Notes under the pieces: generated by a model
The model's input: the letters and a program-made list of their open reading frames with translations, nothing else
What the model was told of the DNA's origin: nothing
Databases searched by the model: none
Shown: positions 9,701 to 23,285 of the stretch, piece by piece
Layout: every line of letters starts with the position of its first letter
How positions within the stretch are numbered: the stretch's first letter is position 1
Source of the DNA: Aricia agestis
Lineage: Eukaryota > Arthropoda > Insecta > Lepidoptera > Lycaenidae
Assembly (NCBI RefSeq): GCF_905147365.1
Contig: NC_056406.1
Location: 942,501 to 1,006,500 of the forward strand
Reading direction: 5' to 3'
DNA length: 64,000 nucleotides
Position numbers and translations under genes: made by a program

Positions 9701-12700
9701 GAAAATAAGCCCCGAATTGTTTCATTTTGTAGACATAGATACTACATTATATTTCCGAGAATCAGACCTAGCAAAAACACGATATCTTAAAATTTTCTCG
9801 ATCACAAAGATGCATCTAATTTTCACGAATTTATCATATATTGCCATAACCGTGCATTAAACTAAGTTAATATTTTAACACATTGTATAAAATTCTATCA
9901 TTGAGGAACTGACGTAGCGGATTTTTTAAATGTTACATATTTATCGAGTTATTAGGAAAAAAATAATTTTCTTTTTATTTAAATGAATCCGCGTCGTCCT
10001 TTTTCACCTGGCATATGAAAGACGGGCGTGAGTGTGAAGAGATTAGGACGATTTTTTGCGTTAGTCGCCCTCTTAACGCGAATGGGGCATTATCAGCGTG
10101 AAGGGATCTTATTATCGGTATTGAGTTATTAATATCCCCAAAATATACATTTAACAGGCTATCGAACGATGCAAGTAACTGGCGCGTAAGTCTGGAAAAT
10201 ATTAAAAAATGTTGAAACTCGAGAGTCGTAAAAGGTGATATTTAGAAAATCGCACGTAATAATTTAACGACTAAAATCACACGAGCCGCGCCAGCTCAAG
10301 CGACGCATTTGTTTCACTCCCACTAGTGCCCGTGTGGGTATTAGAGCGAGCGAGAGAAATGCGTAGCTCGATTTTTATTCGGCGGTATCCGCTTTTCTGA
10401 CATTTCACTAGATTTAGTTTAGTGAAATGACATATCACTAGATTTGTTTAGTAAGAAGACGTAAGAAACAAGAATATTCGGTATCTACCGCGATTTCGTG
10501 ATATCCCTAGGGATTTCGGGATATCCCTGATATCTTCTTTTCCCTGCGACATATATATATATATATATATATATAATTGGAATCTCGGAATCGACTCCAA
10601 CGATTTTCATGAAATTTAGTATACCTATAAGGGGTTTCGGGGGCGATAAATCGATCTAGCTGGGAATCATTTTTAGAAAATGTCATTTTCATCGGATACC
10701 GAGCCAAGCTCGGTCAAACAGCTAGTGCAGATAGTAAAATAGGAAGGACATTGGAGAAAGGATACTTTTTATCACGGGAAATGTACCGTAAATTCCGCGC
10801 GTTCGCGGAACGGAGCTGTGGGCGTCATCAAGTTAAAAATAATGTCTTCTATGCAAACGAAACAACTTGCTAATTGCACTCTCGGACTTTTTGTGTGTTT
10901 ATAAACCGAATATCGAGCTGTAAACTCGTTCGTTTGAGGTCTGCACAGGGCCGCGGGCCGGGGGTTGGGGGGAGGCCGAACCGCAGGCAAACAGAGAGTT
11001 TGTACTTTGTACTAACGAGCTATATTGAACCGCCACTGGTTTACGGTTCGGAACGCCCAACAAACTTTACCGCCGAGCCAATTTTCCTGCGTTTTTTTGC
11101 ACGAAAAAGTTCCGGTATTTCGACGTATGGTACTTCAGTTTTTAGGCGCAGGGCTCGCGATCGGTAATCAAAGGGCCACGAATTCGCAAGGGAGAAGGGT
11201 TGGTTACTAGAAGCCTACAAAAGAATCGACGAGGGTGGCTGTTGGGCTGGAATATTGTTTCGAATACGGAAGGAAAATAATGAAGGCAGGAGTAATATAA
11301 AGTTGTGAAGCAAGATTTTTCGACACGATAATTTTAAACACTTTTGGCGAAGGGCGACGCGGCTGGGAGGAAACAATATGATGTACTATCACAGAAATTG
11401 TTTCATAGATGAAGAACCTAGGTAACTTGGTCGCTGTCAAGCCCAGCCAACAGACACAGGACTTGACTTGACCTGACCGAATTACGTAGGTCCGCTATCT
11501 GCCCATCATTATCCCATCTCGCCCTTGTCATTTTAATAAAAAAAAGATTAACAAGGGGCAAACGAGCAAACCCCCGAGGTGACCCTCTGATGGAAAGCAG
11601 TCACCGTCGCCCATGAACACTCGCAACATCAGAATAGTTGCAGGTGCGTTGCCGGCTTTTTAAGAGGGAACAGGCTCTCTCCTTAAAGGTTCATGTTGCT
11701 GGATGCAGACTGCCCATGATGAGCGAACTCTAGATGTTGTCTAGGAGGAGTAATGTAACAGTACCGATACATGTTGAACCAGAGAGATTCGCTGAAGAAA
11801 TAAAAAACGAGCAGCGCGGCGGGCGAAACTTGTATGCGGTCTTATCGCCCGGCAGGGCTGACACACTGTATAATATATTATACGGTCTGTATTTGTTATG
11901 GCGGCCATACACCATGCTTTCTATCGTCAGAAAGTGTTCCCCGGCCTCCGCAGACCTTCAGTTATAAGTTATAACTTATCTATAATATATATAAAAATGG
12001 ATTTTCAATTGTGTTAGTACCTAACGCTAAAACTCGAAAACGGCTGAACGGATTGGGCTAATTTTAGTCTTAAAATATTCGTAGAAGTCCAGGGAAGGTT
12101 TTAAAGTGACACGAAGTTCACCGGGACAGCTAGTACTTAATATTATAAATGCGAAAGTGTGTCTGTCTGTCTGTTACCTCTTCACGCCTAAGCCGCTAAA
12201 ACGATTTTGCTACAATATACTTGAGTCCCGGGAAATGACACAATTTTTATACCGGAAAAGTGTACGGTTCCCGCGTAATAAAAGAATTTGGCGCAACGGA
12301 GTTGAAGTCCTCTAGTATTATGATGACTGTTACATCTGACTTCTGAGGTATAAATGTGTCTTCTTCATTTAAAATATACGTAATTGCCCCGGGGACATTA
12401 AAAAGTACCGCTAGCAGTTGAGCTTTTCTAAATAATCCTGTCGAAAGTTTACTGTGTTATTGAATACCTGTAACTCCCAGGGCAGCCAACAGGCGGCCCT
12501 GGGTGTTTTTTCTCGCTAAACCGGTCGTCCTGCGTGCGCCGGCGGCGCAGCGCGGCCCGCAGTGCGCCCGTGCGACTCGTAACACCGGTCATTTGGTCCT
12601 ACTATGTTGTTACTTGTTACATAGAGCCTACGCCTTTTGAAAGGTCGTCAACGCTTTTAGACGGTAATGCAGCAAGTGTCCTAGACAGGGTGTGAGCGCT

Positions 12701-15700
12701 GCAGTTCCTTGGGCACCCATATTGTCATGTCATTGGCCGTGAAAGCCACATCAAAGTACTGATTAGTTAAGGATATATTTCTGATATTCCATCAATCATT
12801 TCCTATCCTTTTATTGCGGTTTCCATTGGGAGGAGTTGCTAAAACACTCCTAGATCCGACTAAAATATCTATATATAGAGGATGATATAGAGACTAAATA
12901 ATATGTGTTGGGAAGGGTGTTTATCACAACTTTGCGCCAAGTAGAATCTTGCGAGTATCGTACATTTTTCCGCGAAAAAAATGATAAAGAGTAAAGACTC
13001 TTTGTCCTTTTCATGGTCTACTCTACATACAGCTGTGATAAATTTTAACAATCGGTCCAGTAGTTTTGAAGCCTCATCGATGTTAACAAACAATAAGATC
13101 TTTTCTCTAGTCTCTACATTAGTATTGGTGTAGCCTGTAGGTGAAGGGCTTAAAAAATGACCAGATGTCACTAATTGCAGCGAGGTGGAATTCTCTGAAA
13201 ACATGTTTGTAACATTAAACCATCCCGCCCCGACAATAATGGATTGTAATTACCACTGGTGCGGCAAAAACTAAATGCTACCTCATTCACATGTTATAAA
13301 TTCTCATCCTTTGTTCAACTTTTAATGAATTATTGTACCCAAATATATTTGTGGCATTTGCGTCCTGAAGATATAATATTAAGAACATGACGCTCGCAAC
13401 TCCGTTGCGCCAAAATTCGTTTATCGCGTGGAACTGTACATTTTTTCGGGATAAAAGTATCCTACGTCCTGTCTCTGGACTCGGAGTATCTCCATACCTT
13501 TCAGCAAACAAAGTACAAACAGGCAGACAGACTTTCGCATTTATAATATTAGTATGGATTTCAATCTGAACGTATTCGAAGACTGAAGAGTAGAGAAGAT
13601 TCGATGAAATTCGTAGTATTTTGCGTTCTATTGTCTTTTTCTACGTTCGAGCTGAACGATAAAATATCGATGAATCAGTGAACGAGTTATCTTAAGTCTA
13701 TACTTTAAAGTCTAGACAAGATAATAGCCCATCAGTCCAAGACTCTACTCGAATTACGTGAGTGGGTGAAAAAAGAAACGTCGAAAACATCTCACGCAAT
13801 TTATGGACTCCCCTATTACTAAAAAAGTTATGCTACGAATAAGCCATACAATGTTTTGTCTTGCTCTTTTCAGCGACTCCTCCAATGTATCAGACAAGGA
13901 CCAAACATTGTATAGACTCGTGCGACAAAATAATAATACTTATATCGAATACAATGGACACGGAAAAAAGTATTCTATGACCTTTCCCGGGTATCAAACT
14001 AACTCCATACAAAACTCCATTAAAATCTATCTAGCGGTCTAAGCGTGAAGAGGTAACAGATAGACAGACAGACACACTTTCGCATGGATTTTTAAAGGGG
14101 CTACTGGCTAGGCTAGACTGATCGGTCACTGAATGCCGCAGGGGCCAGGGACGTTCCAGCTCGTTGTAATGGAGCGATCGAACGATCCGTTGACCCGGGG
14201 ATCACGGTGCGTGATATTAATGTGATTGGACGCGATTGGCTCAATGCGGGCCCGCAGGATGCACAAACGAACTCAAGTGGCGTGCGCGCGCGCAGTGTTT
14301 GCGTCCGCCAGGCGCCGACGTGCCTTCTAATTGGCGTAAACAGATACCATTCACTAGCTCTAGTTGTCGGTAGTTAATGTGATACAGAAGCTCGTGTCGT
14401 CAGCTATCATGCATCTGTATAGCATCTGTGTGTCATAAGTCATAACACTAGCCGTACTATCTCCATAAACCTTGAATGATGTTAAGGAAAATTATGTAAA
14501 ACATACCAATTACCAAGATTAAAGGATCTTCAAATTGTAGAGACTGATTTTCGCGAACCTAACCGCTATCGTTTCAAAGAAACAGTTAATTTGGTGTGGA
14601 GTTAGCGCCTATTATCCAATCTCGGCTCAAGACGACTCCCCTCGCAGCCTCGACATTGCGCCGGCGCCGGGGTCACGGCTATACGCCTTACATAACGCAT
14701 ATGTGCTCTCCAGCTTACGTTTATACCTAGATGTTGCCAAACAGAGTTTTTGTTGAAATCCTAACATGCAGAGTTTGGAAGAGAAGTTTGATTACCGAGG
14801 TGGTGATTTTAGCAGCTTTATTTGAATACTAGACTCATTGAAAACTTTTTACAGTACAAAAAGCTACTTATATGCCGTACTTGCTTTATAGTTTTATGCT
14901 TTGTACAACTAAGACGTTCTTTTAACCAACAACCTTGGTTGTTTTCTTGGAAGAAAGTAGTTGATGATCAAAACAAAGAGCTGCCAGTTAACGCCACCTT
15001 TGCCCTGCGATAAGATACGTCTCCGGGACGTGCGGCTGCCCTCGCCATGCCCGCGATAACGATGGGTGGTCTGTTCACGTTAAGATATGTCTATTGCCCA
15101 CCTAAATATTGTTTTCAAGTAAGTGGTTAAGTTTAGTTATTAGCCTAATAAAAATCGAGATGGAACTGCCAAGAAAAGACAAGCCCGAGATGCTTACAGG
15201 TTACAGCGCTCGCGTGTTTGTCACGTTAGCGAGGAATGGATCCATTGTCCACTCTGGGTCTAAAAGAGACACAAAAATTTCAAATCGAATAAAGCTCGCC
15301 TTATAAATTCTTTTGTCTTATTGCATTATTTTTAAGGAAGCAATTGCAACCAGAGCAAATCTATGGTGTTTGCAGTCACCCTGTCCTTCCTCTGCTGTCA
15401 TTACTTAATGACTGGTGATATTCTCATCAATTCCAATCTAATACATTACAACAGAGCAGTCGTAGATGAATTGTAATTGGGTTTGTTTATATGTATGACA
15501 TGCGCGGTGCGCGGCGTGAAGGGCGGGCGTATGTGATGACTATTTATAGCAGGAGTGCCTCCGACATGGTGTTATGGTATTGCTACTGGGGTTCTTTAAT
15601 CGCTTCGCGTTGTATCATGTATGCCTCCTGACAGAGACAGATTCATTATTAAACGAAGATTAAATATTTTAAACAGTTCTCTACGTCGCCTTATTAGTTG

Positions 15701-18700
15701 GAAAACTTCTGATTTTTACAGGTTATTTTGATAAACGAAAACAGGGCTTATCCATGTTGCTTTGTGTTGTTAGTTGAAAAAGTAATTTCTTTGCAAAAGA
15801 TAGTATTAAGTTTTAAGTTTATTATGGCTGTTATGTTCGAAAGTCGAAACCTAAGTGCCTGTTTCACAATAAGTGCCAGATAGGCTATCTGACAAGTGAC
15901 ATATATTTGACAGATAGAGGAGTTTGATCTTCTGTCAAATAAGTTGTGCTGTGTGCAATGTGCATAGCCTATCCGGTACTTATCAGTGAGTGGTGAAAAA
16001 GGCCCTTAGGCCGTATTCACTTTGATTAGTGATAAGTGCAAGTGATACGGTAGGTGATTAGTAATCAGGAGAAAGCGAGTGTGGACAGCGACTGATTAGT
16101 GCCAGTCCTCTCATTTCTCCTAATCACTAATCACTTGAACTGATCACCTGCACTCGCACTAATCACAGTGAATACAGGCCCTTAGTCTCTATACTGTTAA
16201 CTCTTAATCACCCATGTTATTATTTATTTATATGCGGATGGTTGATGGAAAATAAATAATAGATATTCTCCTCACAAAAAGAGGGTGCGGTGTATAGTAG
16301 TGTATATTCTTATCTGTCAATTATCGCTTAACGACAACAAAGCTAATATAATTAAAGCCTCAAACACTTGTAATTTCCTTGATTTTTCTAGTTCTTTTTG
16401 TGGTTAGTTCTGAACGGATATGTGTTACAGGCGGGGTGCCGGGCGAGGAGTGGTCGGGCGGGGGCGTGTCGCACTGCGAGGACGGGCAATGGCGCTGCGC
16501 TGACGGCTCGCGATGCGTGCCCGTCGCCTGGCGCTGCGACGCGCGCCCGCACTGCCCCGACGCCTCCGACGAGCTCAACTGCGGTCAGTAGTCTGGTTAT
16601 GCCAAGTAGAGTCTGACGGGAACTGGAACTAATAGCCTCACTTTAAATGTTACAAGCAGGGCTCGGAACCGGTATTTTTTTAACCAGGTTAAAACGCTCT
16701 TAAACCAGGTTTTTGGATAAGTGTTCGTTCGGAGCGAAATAGAGATGCGAGCGGTATTGCTTCTGAAATTTACCTGGTTAATTTCTCGCGGAAAGTAACT
16801 AGTGCAGTGATATCTTTTATCCCTTTCTAGTGCACCATCTAATAGCCAATAGGCCATAACTTGTTTATGTGTGGACAATGGGTGATGGTCGTGGTGTGTG
16901 TGAGTGGGCGGGGCGACAACCGCGAACGGTTCTAACCGGTATTTTGAGCAGTGAGCAATTTCATTTTGCTCTTAGAACAAAACCAGAAATAATTTCGGTC
17001 CGTTCAGAGCGGAATCGAAATGAAAACGCTCCTTTGGAAATGTATGGCGTTTCTAACGAACAGGATCACGAAGATTAACCAGGTTTCCGAGCCCTGTAGG
17101 CCTACTACGAAACTGTTTTGAGACTCAAACAATCGGACGAGAATGCCGCGTCCTGCTCTAACAACGTCATTTCACGTTTGTTAGAGCAAGACGCGTCATT
17201 CTCGTCCGATTGTTTGAGTCTCAAAACAGTTTCATGGTACAAGACCTGGTTACAAGCTCCCTACTTGGCTTTAGCGTACACGCGAGATCAATTTCGTTGT
17301 AAACTTTATCATCAACTTGGTCGTTTATTTATGGTGTTGAAAAAGCTACCATCGTTGAAGGCCATCAATTAGAAAAGCAAATTAACGTAGACGATTGATC
17401 TTTTAATCCCGCTGTACATATTTGGTAAAAGAAGCACATTCCATACTCTACATGTTGACTCAATGCGTTGGTCCAATGTTTAAGGTGTACAGCGGGCTTT
17501 TTATTTACAAAAATCATTTCCAAAAGTTAAGGGTAGCTAATAAATGTTTTGTGTTGCAGTGTGGAACACGACGTGCAGCGTGGGGCAGTTCAAGTGCACG
17601 CGCAGCGGCGTGTGCATCGCGGCCGCGTGGCGCTGCGACGGCGACGCCGACTGCGGCCCGCACGACGCCTCCGACGAGGACCCCTACATGTGTACGACCC
17701 TTATAGATTTAATAATAAGGAAAAATGTTTGACGAAATGGTGGGAGTATATGACTAAACAAGAGTAGAGTCATCGTAAAGACTAGTACTTAAAATAAATT
17801 GAAGGGGTTCAGTGCTGAATCCCCAGGCTCAGCGAGGCTTTATATTAAGTCACTCCCATTTTGGATACCTAACTTAGCTGCAGGACCCGATCTAAAGAGG
17901 GGCGAGTCGGGCATTTGCCCAGAGCGGCGAAAAATGAGAGGCGGCAAAATTCACTTATTCCTATTTTCCAACCTAGCCATTAAACATTCACCACCCAAGT
18001 TTGAGAATATTCTCTTTTATGTCGAAACTGTCGAATGCAACTTGACCAAGTAACGTTCACTTCCTCAAGCTCATAGGAAGTGCGCGAATTACGCAAGGTT
18101 GCGGACGGCGGACCACACGCGTGCGGCGTGACGCGCGGTAACGGGAGCCGCGTGTAACTGTTACAGTCAACCCCGGCCCCGGTGCGGTTACCGCGGGACG
18201 GCGGATCCTGTTACGCGTTCCTTTCCTTTATATTCATTGATACGAAGTTGCGTTTCAGTGCTATAGAGTAAAAATACAGTGGCTCTATTTAGTGTTATTG
18301 AACATTTAATTATTGTAAAGAGCCGTTAGGGCAAACATTTTCCGCAAGCTGCTGATGTAAAACGTAAAATAAATTCTAAGAAACTATCGTAAAGCCTCCG
18401 AATTCCCAACCGTTGAATATTATAGGAAGATGCGAATGTTTGGAAACCAGAAAACAACGAGTCGCACTCCCGAATGGCGGAAGATGTGAAATCGAATCAG
18501 CAGGATTCATTTTTGTCGCGCAATGAAGGAAAGGGGAATCTTTCCTACGCACCAGAATAGTCTACGCATTAGTTTGGAGAAATAATATTACCACTATTAG
18601 TTTTCTTAAAAAAAGAAATTAAATACAAACGTTTTTCATGTTACATGTTTGTAATATGCTACCAGGCGAGAAGTACTTCAAGTGCTGGGGCGGCATGGCG

Positions 18701-21700
18701 CGGTGCGCGACGCCGGAGGACGGGCAGTTCGCGTGCGTGCCCGTCGCGCGCTTCTGCGACGGCGTGCGACACTGTCTCGACGGCAGCGACGAGTGGGACA
18801 TCTGCGACAACTGTGAGCACACCACCTTCACTTTAAAAGACTTAATTAAATACTTTTTAAGAGCCTATATGCTGCCTCACTGCTGGCCAAAAGCCTTACA
18901 CAAGGATACATTTTTGGGGAGGCCCATTATGTTACTAGTACTACCGATGAGTTTATTAAGACCTATGTTGACATTCATTGAGCCTGTGACATATTTTACT
19001 TGTTTTACCCAGTTTCTTATTTTTCTAATAAGAATTGAAACCCTTGACGTAATACTTCTAATTGACTACGTTTATTCCTAAGTGTAATTTGATAATTTTA
19101 AATATTGTTGTAATAGTTACAGAAAAACAGTGCCCGGAGCATGGCTGCGACGCGTGCCGGCCGACGCACGAGGGTATCGCCTGCTACTGCCAACAGGGAT
19201 ATGAGTATAAGAACGGGACTTGTGTCGGTAAGAATTGTTTATGCAGTATCAGTAATATGGAGTTGTTATAAGAATCCCATACATAAGAGATAGTATCTCT
19301 TTAGCTGCGCGGCCGTATTAAATTGTCCCAATTAAAGCGTGTGTCCTCGTCTGTTACATTGAAAAAGGTGATTTGAAAGACAAGAACAGAATATGCAGCT
19401 CGTCCATTTTGTAACAAGCTTAGTAGAGTAATCGGTTTAATCCCTTCAGACAGCGACGAGTGTACGTGGGAAGGGGCGTGCTCTCAGCGCTGCGAAAACT
19501 CGGCTGGCTCGTACCGGTGCGGGTGCGCGGCGGGCTACACGTTGGCGGCGGACGGGCACGCGTGCGCAGCGGTCAACGACCCCGTGGGTGCGCCCGCGTC
19601 GCTGCTGGTGGTGACGCAGGCGAGCGTGCAGCGCCTGTGGCCCGACTCCCGCCCCCCGCCCGGCAACCACTCCCTGCCCGCGCTCAACGTGCGCGCCATC
19701 GACTTCCATTACACTAACAGGTACAGTGTTTTTAGTATAAATGCTATATCATGTGTTTTGCTATTTTCGAACAAATATTTGTTGCCGAAGTTGGTTATGA
19801 CAACGTTGTCCTGCTGTGACGTACGCGAAATTGTGTCGCCCAATTTTATGCCAACCTATCCTACTTTACGATTTTGGCCAGTTCTTGAATAATTTTTCTG
19901 CCATCGTTAGTTTACTACGATTTTTATGGCGTCGAAACAGTGCTGGCGGCATACGTAGGTAACTTTTCTCACGATAAATACAAATTCACATTCAGCACAA
20001 GGTCTTAAGACTTAAAGCTTTATAGCTCCTTATAACGACTTATCCACAATATGTTGCGACAGGACGGTGTGCTACATCCACCACAACATGAGCCGCGCGG
20101 GTCTGGTGTGCGTGCAAGCGGACGACTTCTCGCGCCGCACGCTGCTACCGATGCCCAACCTGTTTCCGGACCTGGATTGTAAGTAACGAGTTAATTTGCT
20201 GATGACTCTCGGCCATCTTTGTTTATCTATGAAAACGATAAACGAACGCCGAGCGTCAAGTTTTTTTTTGTTTTAATAATTGGTCGAAGTAACGTCTGGC
20301 TGTTGTCATATTTTAAAAGGTCCGAGAGCTATATTTTTGTGCACGAATGAAATATATTGCCAATGATGAGAATGAGACGGTTATCAGACTATCAAGACTT
20401 GCAAGCCTTTAAGAAAAGAGCGTACCCCTAAAAGGTCGACAACGCACTTGCAACAACTTTGATGATGAGTGTGAGCAAAATAATCATTTACATCAGCTGA
20501 TCTTTGCTTGTTTGTCGCCTGTTTTTACAAACAAGCTCTAATTTAAATGTTTGTGTGTAGCGGTGTCGCACCTGGCCGTAGACTGGATCGCGAACAACTG
20601 GTACTTCGGCGACGAGGCGCGCGAGGTGGTGTACGCGTGCGACGTGACGCTGCACAACTGCCGCATGCTCGTCGACGAGGGGCTCAGCAAGCTGCGCGGG
20701 TTCGCCATCGACCCTATTGCCGGGTAAGTGCTCCTAAAGGTAGTGGAGACATTATGATGCAGCGGAGTGACACGACACGTCACGAACAAATGTTATTTGT
20801 ATGAAATAAGCCACACTACGCGGCAGTGACGCAACGTGATACATAACGTCAGTTCTATGAAACGTGAGAAGAGCCGCGTGCTGCAAACAAACTGTCGGAC
20901 GTTGCTGACAACTGCAACTTGTAGGTATGTAATGTGGGCTGTACAAACTATTAGACTGAAGTCGTGGACGTAACAGTGGGACGTAACCTTAATTTCATTC
21001 AGACAAGTCCCAAAAAACTGTGCGTATCAACAATCGCGGCTGTCGCCTGCGTCCGTCGCTTACATCCTATAGTTTGTCTCCAGCTTGATGCGTTATTTGT
21101 AAATTTAACAATTGTCTTGTTTGAGCTGCTTGAATGGTACACACAGAATTTAGTATCTTAATAAATTTTCCTTGTCAGATTAATGTTCTGGTCGGCGTGG
21201 GGCGGGGCGGCGGCGGGCGTGTGGGCGGGGCGTCTGCGCGGCGGTGGCGCGGTGTCACTGGCGGGTGCGCGGCTCGTGTACCCCGGCGCGCTGGCGACGG
21301 ACCCGGCGGCGCGCGTGCTTTACTGGGCCGACGCCTACCTCGAGTGTATAGAGCGGGTCAACTACGACGGCACCAATCGACACACCGTGCGGCGCGCTTA
21401 CTCGGTAACTACAAGATCAGTAAATATAGTGCTACAAGTTTTATTGCGTTGCTGCTTGCAATAAACAACTATGAAGCAGCTTATTTAAATCTACCGTCCC
21501 ACACTCAAATGGTAATGCGGTAACATACCGCATCTCGTTCTATCACGTTTTGGTGGTTTTTGGCATGCACTAACCCCGGCGCCGGCTAACGGTAAGAAAT
21601 ATTAGGTAATATTTGAAGATTTTATTTTTATAAATGGCTTATTTTTGACCGGAAACTATAACTTCTAACATATTATTGCTAAAATATCAGTGCGTATATC

Positions 21701-23223
21701 TAACCAACATCTGCCATTCCAGACACAGAAGCTGCAGCACATATCGCTGCTGGAGGACACGCTGTACCTGCCGGTGTGGGCCAACCGCAGCGTGTCGGCC
21801 GTGTCGCGCTTCAGCCGCCAGCGGTCGCGCCGCACGCTGCACCTCGACGCCCGACCGACCTCAGTGCTCGTATACCATCGACAGCGGCAGCCTATAGGTA
21901 TAATATTTGTAGTATACCTAGTTAGGAACAAGAAATCAGTCAGCAAAACGATTTTACCTGGGATTGGGAATCTTAAAAGTTTAAATTGCAAACCACTTCG
22001 GCATGTATATTTTTTATCGCTAAATTCTTTGATCGTCCTTAAACCGCTGTAGTAATGATGCTGTACAAAATGTAAATTCCAGGTTATATTCTAGTCTTCA
22101 CATTAGGTGTTCTTACTTTGAAGGTGTTTGACGTAAACACATTGTTGCAGTGTCTCACCCGTGCAGCGTGCACAAGGGCGGGTGCGCGCACCTGTGTCTG
22201 ACGGACTACCGCAACGGCGCGCCGCACGCGCACTGCGCCTGCCGACACGGGTACCGCCTCGTCGGACATGGCGATTGCGAACGTGAGTATACATCTATTG
22301 ATTTTTAAATTAAATTGAGATAATAGTCTTTATTAATTGTAAATTTATAAATGACATTCATGAAAAGTAATTACAAATCTTTCGAATACAATAAATGATT
22401 AACAATCTATAAGAAACGAAAGATAAGTATTTTAAGGCTTTAAGTCTATATTCATTAGTCGTCTAGCCTTAAAAATAGTTATCGAAGAAAAATATAAAAG
22501 ATACGCGTGACAATTATTTCAAACAGTAAATTATGTTTTAAAAATCTATAATATAAGTTGCGAGAGATGTTGTAGTCTGTAATTTTTTATGAAAATATTA
22601 ACAATACTAATAAACCGTACATACATAGTGGTGTCGGAGGACGTGTACTTGGCGTTAGCGCGCGGTACGCCGCCGCTGGTGGCGGGCGTGTCGCTGCAGC
22701 GCACGCACGAGCCGTTCGCGCCCGCCGCGCACGCCGCTCGCCCCGCCGCCGCCGACGTCGACGTGCGCGGGCAGATGCTCTACTATTGTGACGTGCATAG
22801 GTATGTATATCCTTACAATTTAAAAACTAGACTGTAAATACGAAAATTTAAAGCTTATCTCTTGACTGTTTTGATAATTGAATATGATACATTGTTAATA
22901 TCACGACTAAAATCCGACGCATCATCTACCGACCTTCGAGAAGGAGGAGTTCTGGCCGATTGGAGTTGTCTACAGGAGGTTCCGAGGACGACTTCCGAAT
23001 ACGTCGCGCCCTACGTCGCAGACAATACGTGTTGCTTAGTGTTAGTTTTAGTATAAATGTTATGTATGTTAGTCTATAGTTAATGTAGTATAATGTTATG
23101 TATGTTAGTCTAAGGTTTAAGGTTTAAGGTCCAAGATTTAAATCAGTTAAATAAATAAATAAATAAAAAATAAATTAATGTAGCAACAATCGCAAGCTCT
23201 AAAGTAAGTAAACACATACACTC

Positions 23224-23285
<62 letters not shown>

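Larger units (their letters stand above)
6702..16430. other. LRP1 intron 1 (9.7 kb), repeat-filled
   Basis: No host coding exon recognised. Contents listed separately are a hairpin (7156-7198), a MITE (7268-7403), a hAT-type MITE (8025-8307), a foldback (9417-10556), cagctagt-type fragments, a LINE/SINE-type fragment (11541-11690) and two adjacent MITEs (15870-16181). 7700-7890 is a low-complexity stretch rich in caagat/agatct words. The stretches 8320-9300, 10740-11540, 12320-12840, 13560-14040 and 14100-15860 show no structure I can name. Fragments with the words gcgaaagtgtgtctgtctg and cgaaaaaatgtac (direct at 9309-9385 and 12136-12310, inverted at 13390-13555 and 14040-14090) belong to one dispersed family. 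Confidence 0.6.

Noticed and set aside
16398..16616. Alternative-frame ORFs over GC-rich exons (also 19446-19717, 35601-35940, 58766-59143)
   Set aside because: Open only because GC-rich exons or minisatellites lack stops. The LDLa/EGF/YWTD frame explains the sequence.
22862..23056. 64-codon ORF in intron 12
   Set aside because: No domain. It lies in what looks like a LINE 3' fragment.
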